Below, one piece after another: positions 10,667 to 22,254 of a DNA stretch of 64,000 nucleotides. Source of the stretch: Raphanus sativus (Eukaryota > Streptophyta > Magnoliopsida > Brassicales > Brassicaceae). The notes below the pieces were generated by a model. That model had not been told where the DNA came from. It worked only from the letters and a program-made list of their open reading frames with translations, and made no database searches. The position numbers and the translations under genes are program-made. Position 1 is the stretch's first letter; every line of letters starts with the position of its first letter. The DNA lies in the NCBI RefSeq assembly GCF_000801105.2, contig NC_079515.1, positions 37,037,407-37,101,406 on the forward strand, read 5' to 3'.

Positions 10667-12464
10667 TCATGAGTCATGATCTTCTTCATGTTTTGGACGT
10701 TGTTCTTCATTAACATGATCAAGAAAATCAACATCTTGGTTGAATTCAAAGATCTTCTTCTCCCTGAAGTAATTGATCAGGAAGTACCAACCAACTGATC
10801 CTACGGTCATTAAACCGCAAATGAGGTACACAATCTTAGTAGCAAACACAATGATCAACATCAGAAATGCTGAAGGTACCAAGCACATAATCACCAGCCC
10901 TGGTATATTCAGCGGGACACGGTAAGGTCTCTTTAGCTCAGGTAGTTTCTTTCTCAACCAAAGGAAAGACGCAAACTCTAGGTACATCCCTAACGTGTAC
11001 AAGAAGTTAGCTGAGGAGATGATGTCAGTGAAGTTCATGTAGGACAATCCAAGAGACATGAGAGCAGAGAGTAGAATCCCAACCCAAGGAGTGTTGAACC
11101 ATTTAGATCTTACCCCAAAGAACTTAGGTAAGAACCCTAGTTCCGCCATACCCTCCAGCTGATAAGCACTACTACTTAACTGAGCTTCAAAGAGTCCTAT
11201 ACTTGATAAGACAGCGCCAATCTCAATCCAGATCTTCAGCCATGTTCCTGCAATCATCTCAGCTGCTTCTGCGTGAAACCCTGTTTCCCATCTGCTCTGG
11301 TCCACCGAGACAGCACCAGTGACAGCGAGAAGAGGGATCAAGTAAGCTAAACAAGTGAAGATCACAGCGACAAGAAGCGCCAAGGGGAACGTCTTCTGAG
11401 GGTTATCCACTTCTCCTGCAAGAGTGCTTACATTGTCCCAAAAATTCAAGTTCCAGAAGAGTGTGTTGAAGTAGAGATTCCAATCCTTTTGCTTGTCTCC
11501 CAAGCTACCCCAACGATGAGGTTGGATCTTAGGGATTGCTATAGCCGACATGACAAGGAAAGGTGATAGAGACACCAAGCCGAGAACAACAGCTGCGTAA
11601 CCGACAATGGCTAGACCAGTGTAGTTAAGGAAAGATAAGACCACCGTTGTTGCGAATATGCAGACGTTTCGTGGCCATCCTGATTCAAGAACAGGGAATA
11701 GCTTCTCCAAGTAAGTGACACAGAGTACAGGAAAGGAAGCAACGTTGATCACACCACTCAAGTACTTCAAGGAGCCCATCATCGAGCCTACGAATGCGCC
11801 AAAAGCTCGATGCGCCCATATTACAAACCCTCCGTTGCCTGAGATAATATTCAAACAAACTAAGAAAGTAGTTTTCTTGTACAAGAAGTAACCTTTAGAA
11901 TTATAGTCAGATAGATAGACTATAATGTTCAGACCACAACACACGCAATGTTCATTGTAAATGTTTGTATTGTTTGATAGGACCTGCTCAACATTTCTAT
12001 CGATCATAGGACAAAAAATTTAAACCCTTAGAATTTATATATTTATCTATAGTTTAATAATTATTATTTACAATAGTTAGTATTAATTTTTTATAATTTC
12101 GTGATGAAAATAATTAAAATATATATTTAAAATATTTTTGGATTTTTTTTGAAAAATAATATTATTGGATTTTACTATGTTTAAAATTTTAATTTTTTTT
12201 ACCTGGAAATGCGGTGGAGAGTTCTGCGGTAATCAGGGCTTCAGGGACACTCCATATGAAAGGGAAAATGAGGAAACCAAGAATCGCTAGAAGCGGTCCA
12301 GCCGCTTGAACCGCCGGTTCTTCTCCAAACGGCCCACCTGCGACTTCGAAGTAAATAAGGAAAATCAAAGGGACCAAAGTCAGTTTCTTTGCGGTTGATC
12401 CGCTTGAATCGGTGGTTGTTACTGGGAGCTCGTGGCTATCTCTTGATGTTTCTGTTGTTGCCAT
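10667..12464 (-). CDS. PUT4: Polyamine/L-type amino-acid transporter (PUT4-like), copy A
   Basis: Two exons, 12203-12464 (N-terminal 87 codons) and 10667-11838, give 477 residues. The product is an APC-superfamily permease of the LAT/PUT family with about 12 hydrophobic segments. The family signature starts in TM1 ([20 protein letters not shown]), followed by [27 protein letters not shown] and [11 protein letters not shown]. Plant PUTs import polyamines and paraquat at the plasma membrane or endomembranes; the substrate of this copy is inferred. The ATG at 12464 is preferred over the TTG just upstream. A long open frame running back from exon 2 into the intron is not the N-terminus, because the splice to exon 1 restores FPGNGGFV. 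The A. thaliana counterpart is probably At3g13620. The intron is 364 bp here, 144 bp in copy B. Confidence 0.93.
11885..11950. repeat. Third fragment of the F6'H1 3' flank, inside the PUT4 intron
   Basis: AGTAACCTTTAGAATTA and AATGTTCAGACCACAACACA, both found downstream of F6'H1 at 7749-7815, recur here about 30 bp apart. The block is absent from the copy B intron, which is 220 bp shorter overall. Confidence 0.6.
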
Positions 12465-13563
12465 CAATGTTTTTCTTATTCTCTAATTGGATTCAAAATT
12501 TAAGATCAAGGAATCTTATAAGTAGTTGCAGAATACAAAACTATTCGAGGAACGTGTTCGTGTTGTTTTTTCAAAAAAAAAAAAAAAAAAGTGTTCGTGT
12601 TGTTGCATGTAATTTGGTTAGTCAGTTAAGACATCAGACCGAAGCTTAGCTGGATATTTGGAACCATCCAAACTCAGTGTGTTTGTTTGTTCTTATATCA
12701 TAAAAAAAAATATTAATCAATTTGTTTTTATTATTCTTTTTGGTGATAGATCCATCAAACTCCACGTTTATCGGGAGATTATAGAGAAAGGGTTAGAGTT
12801 GTTTCCGGTGAAGTATGACTTATAATAGTAGTTTAGGGTGCTTCACCACCCATCTTTCCACCTACTCCGGCTTGGACTAGCTAGTGTACATAAAAAAACT
12901 TTGAAAAAAAAAACTGAATATTCATCAACATGGTGCATAATATATCCCCTTAAAAACTGAATATTCGTCAACGGAATCTTGAACTTTCAGTTGAACCATT
13001 ATAATTGGATACTACAAAGTTCAGTCTATTTACTTTTGACTATTATTCTATAAAATTTCGAAGAAAATAATAATGTTTTACAATGCTAGTAAAAGATAAA
13101 TGTCACATAATTGTCTATGACGTAGAATGGTTTCATGCTAACCGGGAACCGACACTGTCAAACCGGTTACACTAATATCCGAAATGAACGAACCAGGATT
13201 AAAGCAAACAGAATCAAAGGTTACACTAAAAAAAGTCACAAATAGTAACCGATGTTTCACACAAACAGAGACAGAATAAATGTCACATAATTTTCCCATA
13301 AATGTCTATGAAATACGAACAATTTCATGCTAACCGGAAACCAACACTGTCAACCCGATTAAAACTACATCCAATATGAATTAACTAGGATTAAAACAAA
13401 CAGAATCAAAGGGACTAACACATCCAAAGACAAAACACCTTAGTAAGGTGGACGCTTTTCGCTTTTTTTTTAACTTCCCAATTGAATCCGCCGGATTCGG
13501 GATTGATCTCTGCAGATTCCGTGAATCCTATGCATACCTCTGACTCTCTCTTTAGTCTAGCAA
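12465..13563. other. PUT4-RLI1 spacer with a 180-bp tandem duplication, copy A
   Basis: This holds the PUT4 promoter side and the RLI1 3' flank. A unit of about 180 bp starts at 13096 and again at 13276; each begins ATAAATGTCACATAATT and includes TTTCATGCTAACCGG and AAACAGAATCAAAGG. Just after it, copy A has about 80 bp (13446-13528) that copy B lacks. No gene is seen. Confidence 0.7.
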
Positions 13564-15358
13564 TCAATCATCTAAGAAGTAGTATGATCCTGCAAGCTTT
13601 TGCTCTCTGTCCTTGGTGGACTCTAACTTGTTGATCCTTGGCCTGAAGTTAGTAGGATCTCGTCTGAATGTGATGTTCAGGTGCTGCAAAAGGAGCTAGC
13701 AAGTTAGCTCAATTGTTCATAGAGGATTTTATAAAAACATGAATACTACTGTTTGATTTACCGATAAGAAAAGGTTCATCCCACTGGTGAGTGACTGTGG
13801 AGAGTGAGCAGTACACTTGACACCAGGTTGTCCTTCGTACACGATAACTTTATCCGCAAGATAGGTCGCCATCATAAAGTCATGCTCAACAACAAACGCG
13901 GTTTTCTTTGCGTGTAGGATGAACCGCTTTATGACTTTCGAAGCTGTGATCCTTTGCTCTGAGTCTAGATGCGCACTTGGCTCATCAAGCAGATAGATAT
14001 CTGCAGGCTTCCCTAGACACAAAGTTATAGCAACCCTCTGCCTCTCTCCACCAGAGAGTTTGTTTACCGCTTGATCCAACAGCTCCTCAATCTGAAGCGG
14101 TTTCATTACATCCGACACAAACTGAGGATGCGTGTATGCGTCACGTATCCTATCATGCAGGAGCTGTCTCACTGTACACTCACGCTTTGAATCGTTTCCT
14201 TGAGGTTTGTACGACACGTTAAACTCTGGCATCTCTGGTTCTACACCATCTTCACTTGGGAATGCACCTGCCTGCATTAGTAATACATTATAGAGGTTAC
14301 ATCCTTCAAAGTGTAAGACACAAGGAACAGAGAAACTTTACCAGCATCCTGATGAATGTTGTTTTCCCAGTACCGTTCTCTCCAAGCATCACAATAATCT
14401 GAGAGTCTGTGAACTCTCCTTCCATTACATCCAGCTTGAAGTCTCCAAGTTTCTTACACATGTTAGGGTACTTGTATCTTGCATAAGACTTCACTTCCCC
14501 TTCGCTCTCTTGTGGTGTATCAGAAACCTAGACAAGAAACAACATATCAGTCACAAACTCTCCTGACGAGAACCCATTAGTAAAGCCTTACCTTAAAGGT
14601 CAGAGACTCATCTCTGAAACGCAAGTTTTCAGTGGGGACAAAACCAGCTAAGAATACATTGATTCCTTCTCGGACAGAGAAGGGGAGAGTCACGACACCA
14701 TAAGCTGTCGGCTTTCCATACAAACAACAAACGAAGTCCGACAAGTAGTCAAGTACACTGAGGTCATGCTCCACCACAATCACGTAGCTGCAAAGAACAA
14801 CATCAGTTTGTATTCAAGAACAAAAGAGAGGATCATTAAGAAGAGATGATGATAGAACCAAACTTGTCATGTTTGAGGAGGGAGCGTATAACTTGAGCAG
14901 CTTTGAGTCTCTGCCTCACATCTAGGAAGTTAGATGGTTCATCAAACACATATATGTCTGCCTTCTTGAGACAAACTGCGGCAATGGCGAACCGTTGTAG
15001 CTCTCCACCAGATACTTGTGTTGCTTCACGGTCCAAGAGGTGGTTCAAGTCCATAGCATCACAAATCTCCGACATCATTCCTCTTTCGTCCAGCTTCTCA
15101 AGGACCGTCCCAAGCAAACCTTTAGCAAACTTTCTTTATAGCATCGACATGTTGTGGCTTCATAGCAGTCTGCACACAAGGAGAGGCATCAAACTCGCTT
15201 AATTAGAAACAAATATTATCTGAGATTTATGAGACCTTAAATATTTTTAGTTTAATCTTCCATATTTTTTTTGACAATTTAGAGTCTATGTGACTTATGT
15301 GTAATAGCTATTTATAATTAGAGATTCAAAACAAATGTTATTTAAAATTTTAGAGGTT
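13564..15358 (-). pseudogene. RLI1: ABCE ribosome-recycling factor RLI1, copy A: truncated at the gap and frameshifted
   Basis: Five 3' exons match copy B: 13564-13683, 13762-14271, 14342-14527, 14592-14787 and 14864-15169. They cover the end of nucleotide-binding domain 1 (signature VSGGELQRF, Walker [18 protein letters not shown]) and all of domain 2 (Walker [10 protein letters not shown], signature [21 protein letters not shown]). The exon at 14864-15169 is 306 nt against 305 in copy B. An extra A near 15128 shifts the frame just before [10 protein letters not shown]. The five upstream exons, with the Fe-S clusters and the first Walker A, are missing because the sequence enters a 100-N gap in intron 5. 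A real pseudogene or an assembly/base-call fault are both possible. Confidence 0.85.
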
Positions 15359-15458
15359 NNNNNNNNNNNNNNNNNNNNNNNNNNNNNNNNNNNNNNNNNN
15401 NNNNNNNNNNNNNNNNNNNNNNNNNNNNNNNNNNNNNNNNNNNNNNNNNNNNNNNNNN
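15359..15458. other. Assembly gap of exactly 100 N
   Basis: The run is exactly 100 N, the usual placeholder for a join of unknown length. Left of it is RLI1 intron 5 and right of it is the last visible intron of MAP3K-epsilon, so both genes are cut at the join. Confidence 0.99.
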
Positions 15459-15465
15459 TCATTAC

Positions 15466-18400
15466 CTTGATAAGTTTCAGAAGATTAAGTCTAGCTATAG
15501 CATCTTGGTGGTCTAGCCTTGAAATAAGCAACGGAGTCAATCCATTTACAGCTAGTGTCTTGTTGATCCGAGATGATTTCCTGGATTCAAGAAATGATTA
15601 AGGACTAGAACTTCAGTTAAGCTTTCATAAAGAACATTTTGGAATATGATTAGATGCTCTATTTGTAAAGAAGAGAGAGAGAGAGATACATACGTAATAA
15701 TCTTCAAGAATGGCTCCAGTATGTGCACAAAGTGTCTCTCAGGGCAGCTCTGGAAGAAGTTAACTAACTTCTGAATTGCCTCGTTCTTGAGCAACGCCTG
15801 CTCCACCTTGTGGTTGTTATCGTTGTCTTGCGCCAAGCAAACAGCAATTGAATCCAAGGCTATCACCGACCAGTATTCATCATCGAGCAGACTCAGGTAA
15901 ACGTCCAGACCGCCGTGAGCTCTTAGCTGCTCTCTGGAGTTCCGAGATGCATGAGCCATATCGCATAGAAGTGGCAATGCGTATTGTTTCAGAGGAGAAT
16001 CAGACATGATGAAAAGCATCAGGTGAGGTATGATTCCGTTTTCAGCCGCTTGTTCTTGCCTCCTCTTGTTTATCTTGCATAGGTTGAATAGCGCACTAAG
16101 CACCTCATGATGGATCTGATAAACAAGATTCCCCTCCTTAAGCTCGAGGTTGGGGATCAAATGCTTGATTGCATCTGCACGTTGAAGATTCTCCAAGCAA
16201 TTTGGATCTGTGGATAAATGATTGGTGCACTCCAGTATCTGAACAAAACAAAAGGCAGTGTAAGCAAAGCAGCTGAAGATTCTGTAGGCAGAAATGTTAT
16301 AGAAACTTCATAATGTATTCAAGTACCTTTAACAGAATAGGAGGTTCCACACGGTTAAACATCTGGAAAAGACGACTGAGTAAACTTTGGCTGCACATGT
16401 ATGACTTGACTGTTGTATCAGCTCGAGCAAATTCAAGAAGCAGATCCGCCACTTTCTCCAAGTATTCCCTTGCAACATCTGCACTCTGCGTAGAGACCAT
16501 ATGGGCAAGAAAACCAGATGATGTGGCACTTCCAGGTCTAGCGTTTAGAACACCCGAGCCTGACAGTACTCCGGATGCTGTTTGAGATGCAATCCCAGAC
16601 GTAGAAGCGACTCCTTCATTACCAACAACCTTCTTTGCCATTGTTTTGCTTGGATACTTATCAAGATTTCCATTTTCTTTGCCGCGTCCAGAGACCTCTG
16701 AAGAAACATTGCAATGATAAGAACAAACAAAAAGTTATATATGTGCCTAAAATATGGAGAGTCATGCTAAGTAAAAAAAACTTTCAAACTTACCTGCAAA
16801 CTCAGCCATCAGAAATTCAAGGTCTCCGTTGGTTTTCTTTTCATTCGATCCATGCAGAAGAGGAAACCTATTTTCATGTCTATCTATGCCAGTAATGTGC
16901 TTAACGTAATCCAGTTGACCAGAGTAATGTCTTGAAGGAGGTTCTTTCTCCAACAAGCTAAGCAAAGGTCTAACTTGTTCTGGCTGAGCAACAGGAAAAC
17001 CATTTGATGCACCCTCCGCCAGCTTCTGAAGCTTATCTGTCGATGTCCTATTAGCGGAGAAAGATAACCGATGCGGTTCTGTGCCTGACGTAGAACCATC
17101 CGCTGCTGCAACACTGCTTAATCTAGGCCTATCACCATCTTGATGGATATCTGATCTTTGAGAGTTTGACGTTGAGGCACGAGAAGGCTCTTCACCACCA
17201 CCCATATGCCTAGTTTTCAACGCATCAGGGTGATCAATCGCACCGAGTGAGCTCTCATGCTGACCGAATAAAGGATTGTTAGGGTCAAGTTGACCAGAGC
17301 GCAGTCGTGGAGCTTGACCATCCACGCTCAACGGGCCACCTGATATAGAAGCCAGTCGAGTTGCCTCGTTCAAGCTATAGAGTGTGTTGATTAGCCTAAG
17401 GAGAATCCCATTCTTTGCAGCTATGCGGCAGAAGTCATTTCTTGGGGTGGATTTTTTGAGTTTGAATACTTGCCACATCCCATCAATAGCTAAGTGAACC
17501 ATCTCCCTGGAAAGAAACGCTCATATCAGTAGAGTTTAGAAAATGATTAAACCATGACTACAAGAAAAAGGGCTACATCAAGAAATTGGTCAGCTATTAA
17601 GCAATTTGTTCGCTTTTTCAAAAGAACAAATTAGACAGAAGACAGATTCAAAGACAAAATCAGATGCTACTCGGACTTGTAATAAACCTAAGCATGCATT
17701 TAATATGATGATAACATTCCAAGTCCTTATGATGAAATAATCAATAGACCACACATAAAATATATGCATTTTATACGATGAAAGTAGTCAAGCATCATAA
17801 GAAGATGGTAGACAACACCCACCTGTATTTGGCATAATCTGGTTCAAGAAATCCCACCAAAATTGGTATTCCACGGCAAGCTATGAACATTTGCAATGTT
17901 AAGGAGCTGTAAAGAAAGTACCAAATCAGCTCTATGACTTATAGAAACACGAAGAAACAAAGAAAGAAATATTTTGATGACTATTTAATACCTTGATTGA
18001 CAAAGCTGCTGCAAGAAGTAAGCTGCTTCCTTGCGAATTTCTCGAGAACGTTCCCTCTCAGGACCAGCAAAACTCATTACCAAAGGAATCTGCCATATCA
18101 TTTGGAATAATCAAATTTTCATGGGACTTTTTTTTTGCAACAACTGGAAAAAAGAAACAGTTTGGCTATTTGAGAACATTATGAAAACCGATTTTCCCTA
18201 AAATACTGTTCAGCTTTGCCATTTTAACAAGAAAATAGAGATACGGAACTCCACCCAAATTCACCTAGTCAGTAAGCAAATGGAAGGTAGGACTTACGAG
18301 ACCAACAAGAGAAGCATTTTCCTGGAAGTCGGTGTTATCTTTGATAATTTCGTTTATCAGTTGCAGCACAGCACATGTTACCTGAAAACACCATAAGCTA

Positions 18401-21400
18401 GTCAGTATAATGATGATGAAGGAGAACAAAAAATCCTGCTTGATTAAATAAAACATACACGAGGTTTAGGAATATCAAGTAGATCCATTAGAGGGAGGAA
18501 ACCATGCTGTGTCACAAATACTGCCTTCTGTTCATGTCTCTGACGAAACATGACAACAAGTTTCTGAGAAGAAGAGACTATTGCATCTTCTGATTCATCT
18601 GCCCTTAAGGAGCTCACTAATCTAGTGAACTCGACTGCCTACAAAAAAAAAAAAACTTAACCAATAAATACTAGGATTCTAATAAATTGAAACAACTGAA
18701 AAACGGAGTTAAGAAGCAAGGGCTTTTCTCGAACACGTAATTTTGAAAAATATCATACTCAAAGAGAATGAAGTGAGTAGGTCAAGTAAGCGTACCTGCA
18801 GAGGAAAAAGATTCTCTGCGGGGACTTTTTCATCAAATACCTGCGAAACGAGATAGAAAATAAGTTAACGGTAAATACTATTTGAATGAATCAAACCAGC
18901 ATTCTCGAGACAGAACATACCAAGCCATCAATGTCAATAACATCATCTTTCAGAACACCCATCATTAAGCGGAAAAGGTCACCACCATCATTCGAATGCC
19001 CTGTTTCACCCTCCATTTGCTTCTGAGCAATCGTAGCCCTCAGTTTTGTTGCCAGATCATTCTTTCCACCATCTGCGACAGGAGAATCACCCTGGATGAC
19101 ATTCGATGTAGGCGCTGCTGATGTCGAGGCTTCATTTGGTTTTCCCTCGGGAACTTTATCCAGTGGTTGAAACAAATCATGCAAAGACGCATCACCAGGA
19201 GGATCACTAAATCTAGTCAGTTCATTCCCACCAACACTAGACGGAGTCTTCACAGCCTTTGAGATATAAATTACAAGCAAAAAACATATCTAGTCAGTCA
19301 TTATAGAAACCTCTATGCATAGAATGTAGAGTTTGCCAAAAAGGTATAAAACACAGTACAAGCCCAGCAAACTGTTTTGTTTTTTTAATCAGTAAAGAAC
19401 GGTGAACTTATCAATCAACTCAAACATACATTATACTCCCTCGTAATTGGCCATATTATCTAAGAAAGGACTAGGAAAAATAAATGAGGTAAAACAACAC
19501 AACTAACCTTTCGAAGCCTACGATCTTCATCTTTTTGGTCAGAACTATGTGATGGCTTGTTCACCTGGATGGAAGATTCTTTTCCAGGCTGCTTTTCTAA
19601 AGTACTTTTTCCAGCTTTAGAAGATTCCGTTTCAAGATTTTCAGGTATATCATCATGTTCAGATTTCCGTTGAAACTCTGATTCATCTTCAGAGCTCCCC
19701 TTTGCATCCGAAGAACTTTGAAGAGAAGGTTTCTCATGCATCGACAGCGTTGGAACTTGATCTGAACTAAAATCAGCTTCTGAATTATCCGCTCCTCCTT
19801 CACCAAGATCACTATGTGAAGATGAATCTTTCTCAGACCTAAAACTCCCCACCCCTACCAGAGGTAATTTGCTTTTCGAGTCCTGGACAAAAAAAACACC
19901 AGATCAGTATCCTCAACAAAGTTAATGCGTTCTCAGGCTCATCTCTAAAACTCTTTATTTGCATCTTTCAGGAGAACGACTGATGGTAAATTAGAGCTGA
20001 GAAAAAGCTTACAGATTTTGACATGCCAGATTTTTCTGCTGAATGGCTTTCAGTTACATCTTGACTACCTTCAGCATCTTTCTCCGAACTTGCAGCAGCT
20101 TCTTTCATATATCTGCAAAGGATGCAGTGCAAAGGACATCATTTCCAGCGGAAGCAACTAACACTAGTGCGAAGAAGACATAGATGATATGTCTTGGAAT
20201 ATTCTCTGAAAAAAATAGAATTTCTCACTTGATGGTTCCACTATGGCGAAGTGAGGACTGCAATGCTCGTCTAGAGTTCCGTATCCAAGGGTGAGAGAGC
20301 AATGTCTTTGCATCAGGCCTCTGCCTGGAATCCTGTAATATGCAAGATAACAATCAGATCAACATACTGGATATTAAGTAAATTAAATTGTCTAGGTTGC
20401 GGTGCAGGGGCAGGTGAGATGATTAAACTATACCTTCTTGAAGCACTGTCGTAGGAAGTCTGTAATATCTGGAGAAAGACTATCGGGAATAGGAGGGTTA
20501 TCATCCTAACATTGAACCAGAAAAAAGGGCAATAGTTTGTCACTTGTTGGCTAATAACTTTAGCATTTTTTTTTAAGGAAAGAAGTTATTAGCAGCAAGA
20601 AAGCATAAAAAAGAGCCAGGAAGAGACCTAAATTTTATTGATTAATTAATACATAACTCAATAAATGTTGCCGAACCTGAACAATACGAAAGAGAGCTGG
20701 CATGGGTTGCAGATCATAGTAAGGAGGCACACATGTAAGAAGTTCGATAACAGTGCATCCAACACTCCAAATGTCAGAAGCAGCACAAACTCCGGACATT
20801 TCAATAACCTGAAACATAAGTTGGGTATCCGCCACATAATCAGGTAACAAATTTTGCAAATTAGGAATGAAATATGCATCCACCAAATGGAAGTTAACCT
20901 ATACAGAATATGGTGATGAAGAATAGTGTACCTCAGGAGCCATCCAGTAAGGAGTTCCAACCACTGAGTGAGTGTTAACATCCGCCTCGTTTAGTTTAGT
21001 GGCAACTCCAAAGTCAGCAAGCTTAACAAGACCCTGAAGTATGAAATAGAGTTAAGTATATATCTAAGGAAGAATAGCCTAGAAGGATCTTATGCATCCG
21101 AGAATACAACAATCTTACATCCCTGAGAATAACTAACACAATCCATACGGTAGAAAAAAAACACACCTCTTTTGTCGTCAAAATATTTGCACCTTTGATA
21201 TCACGGTGTATGACACCCTGCTCATGCAGATAGACCAAACCTTCCAAGACCTGTACTCACTAGTGAGTATACAACGCATAAAGAAACTCAAAACTCCACT
21301 AGAAAAAGATATAAACAGACCTGAGCAATGTAAACAGCCACCAACGATTCAGGAAAAGGTCCAAACTTATTTGGTTTAATAATGTTAGCAAGAGAGCCAT

Positions 21401-22254
21401 TCTCAACGTACCTGCCAACACATATTTTTAAACCTTGAGTTTCCAGACCATAGTTCAGTGAGCACAAAAAAAAAAACTACTTACTCCAGAATAATGTGAA
21501 GGTGAGTCTTTGTCTTTGAAGAGCCAAGATACTTGACAATGTTTTTATGGTTCAAGTTCTGCAATGAAACATCATCTTAGAAGAAGACTACATAACCACT
21601 AACGAAAAAAGCCAAATTTCAGAAGGTGGTTAACTTGATGTAAGTTCACAGATACTTAACAAGATCCCAACTTTGTAAACAAGTTGTTAGTTCTACATGC
21701 CAAGCCAATGTTTTAACTTAAAGAAGTTGAAATGGAACAATGATTATGAAATATGTAGATGAAAGAAGCTACCTTCAACAAATCAATTTCTTGCTGTTGA
21801 GTACAGAATCACCCATACATGTAACACCACCATGATTCAAGTCAGTTAGTAAGGATAGACAGACACTAAGACAAAACAAATAAGAAAGATAGACAGGTGA
21901 AAGCAACAAAACACACCATGATAGTGTTGAGATCCTCTTGAACAATATTCTCCAAAGAGACTTGTTTAATCGCCACAAAGTCTCCATTCTCCAAGTCCAA
22001 TCCTTTATACACTCTACCATAAGCTCCTTTCCCAATTTCATCTCCCAGCATCTAATAAACCCATCAAAAAAAAAGTTTCAACCTTTTAAAGCAGAGGCGA
22101 AGATCAAAAAAAAAAAGGTTTCAACTTTCCTCAATTTCGAAACCCAAAAGCTGAGAGAGCTATCAAACTTCAAAACGCAGAATCGAAAGCTTACGTATTT
22201 GTTGTCGAGAGTCTTCGATTTGTGGAACTGAGATGACGTCATTTGCCGCGCCAT
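15466..22254 (-). CDS. MAP3KE1: MAP3K-epsilon protein kinase, C-terminal exon lost in the gap
   Basis: Twenty-two GT-AG exons run from ATG 22254 to 15466 and give 1307 in-frame residues. The A. thaliana protein is about 1368, so roughly 60 C-terminal residues lie in or beyond the gap. Exon starts (5' to 3') are 22254, 22051, 21793, 21558, 21411, 21250, 21033, 20808, 20505, 20332, 20112, 19882, 19256, 18840, 18638, 18381, 18089, 17906, 17506, 16697, 16238 and 15580. The N-terminal kinase has the glycine loop GKGAYGRV (27-34), VAIK (K49), HRDIKGAN (D144), DFG (162-164) and APE (ending 189). A Ser/Asp/Glu-rich linker (exons 12-13) and a long ARM/HEAT-like helical region follow. Arabidopsis MAP3Ke1/2 act in cell division, plasma-membrane integrity and pollen development. 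No frameshift was found. Confidence 0.93.

Larger units (their letters stand above)
1..15358. repeat. Segmental duplication, copy A (left part cut by window edge)
   Basis: The first base of the window aligns with base 37877, and the alignment continues to the N gap at 15358 (matching 54627). Genes, introns, promoters, the satellite and an Emigrant MITE are all shared. Protein identity is about 98-99%: 7 differences in 361 residues for F6'H1, 10 in 560 for IQM2 and 5 in 477 for PUT4. Copy A lacks the hAT and Helitron insertions found in copy B. Whether it extends left of the window cannot be seen. It could be a true tandem duplicate or an uncollapsed allele. Confidence 0.95.

Noticed and set aside
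11839..12007. Extra N-terminal sequence continuing PUT4 exon 2 upstream in copy A
   Set aside because: It is intron read-through. The acceptor at 11839-11840 and donor at 12201-12202 join FPG to NGGFV, and copy B has no equivalent frame.
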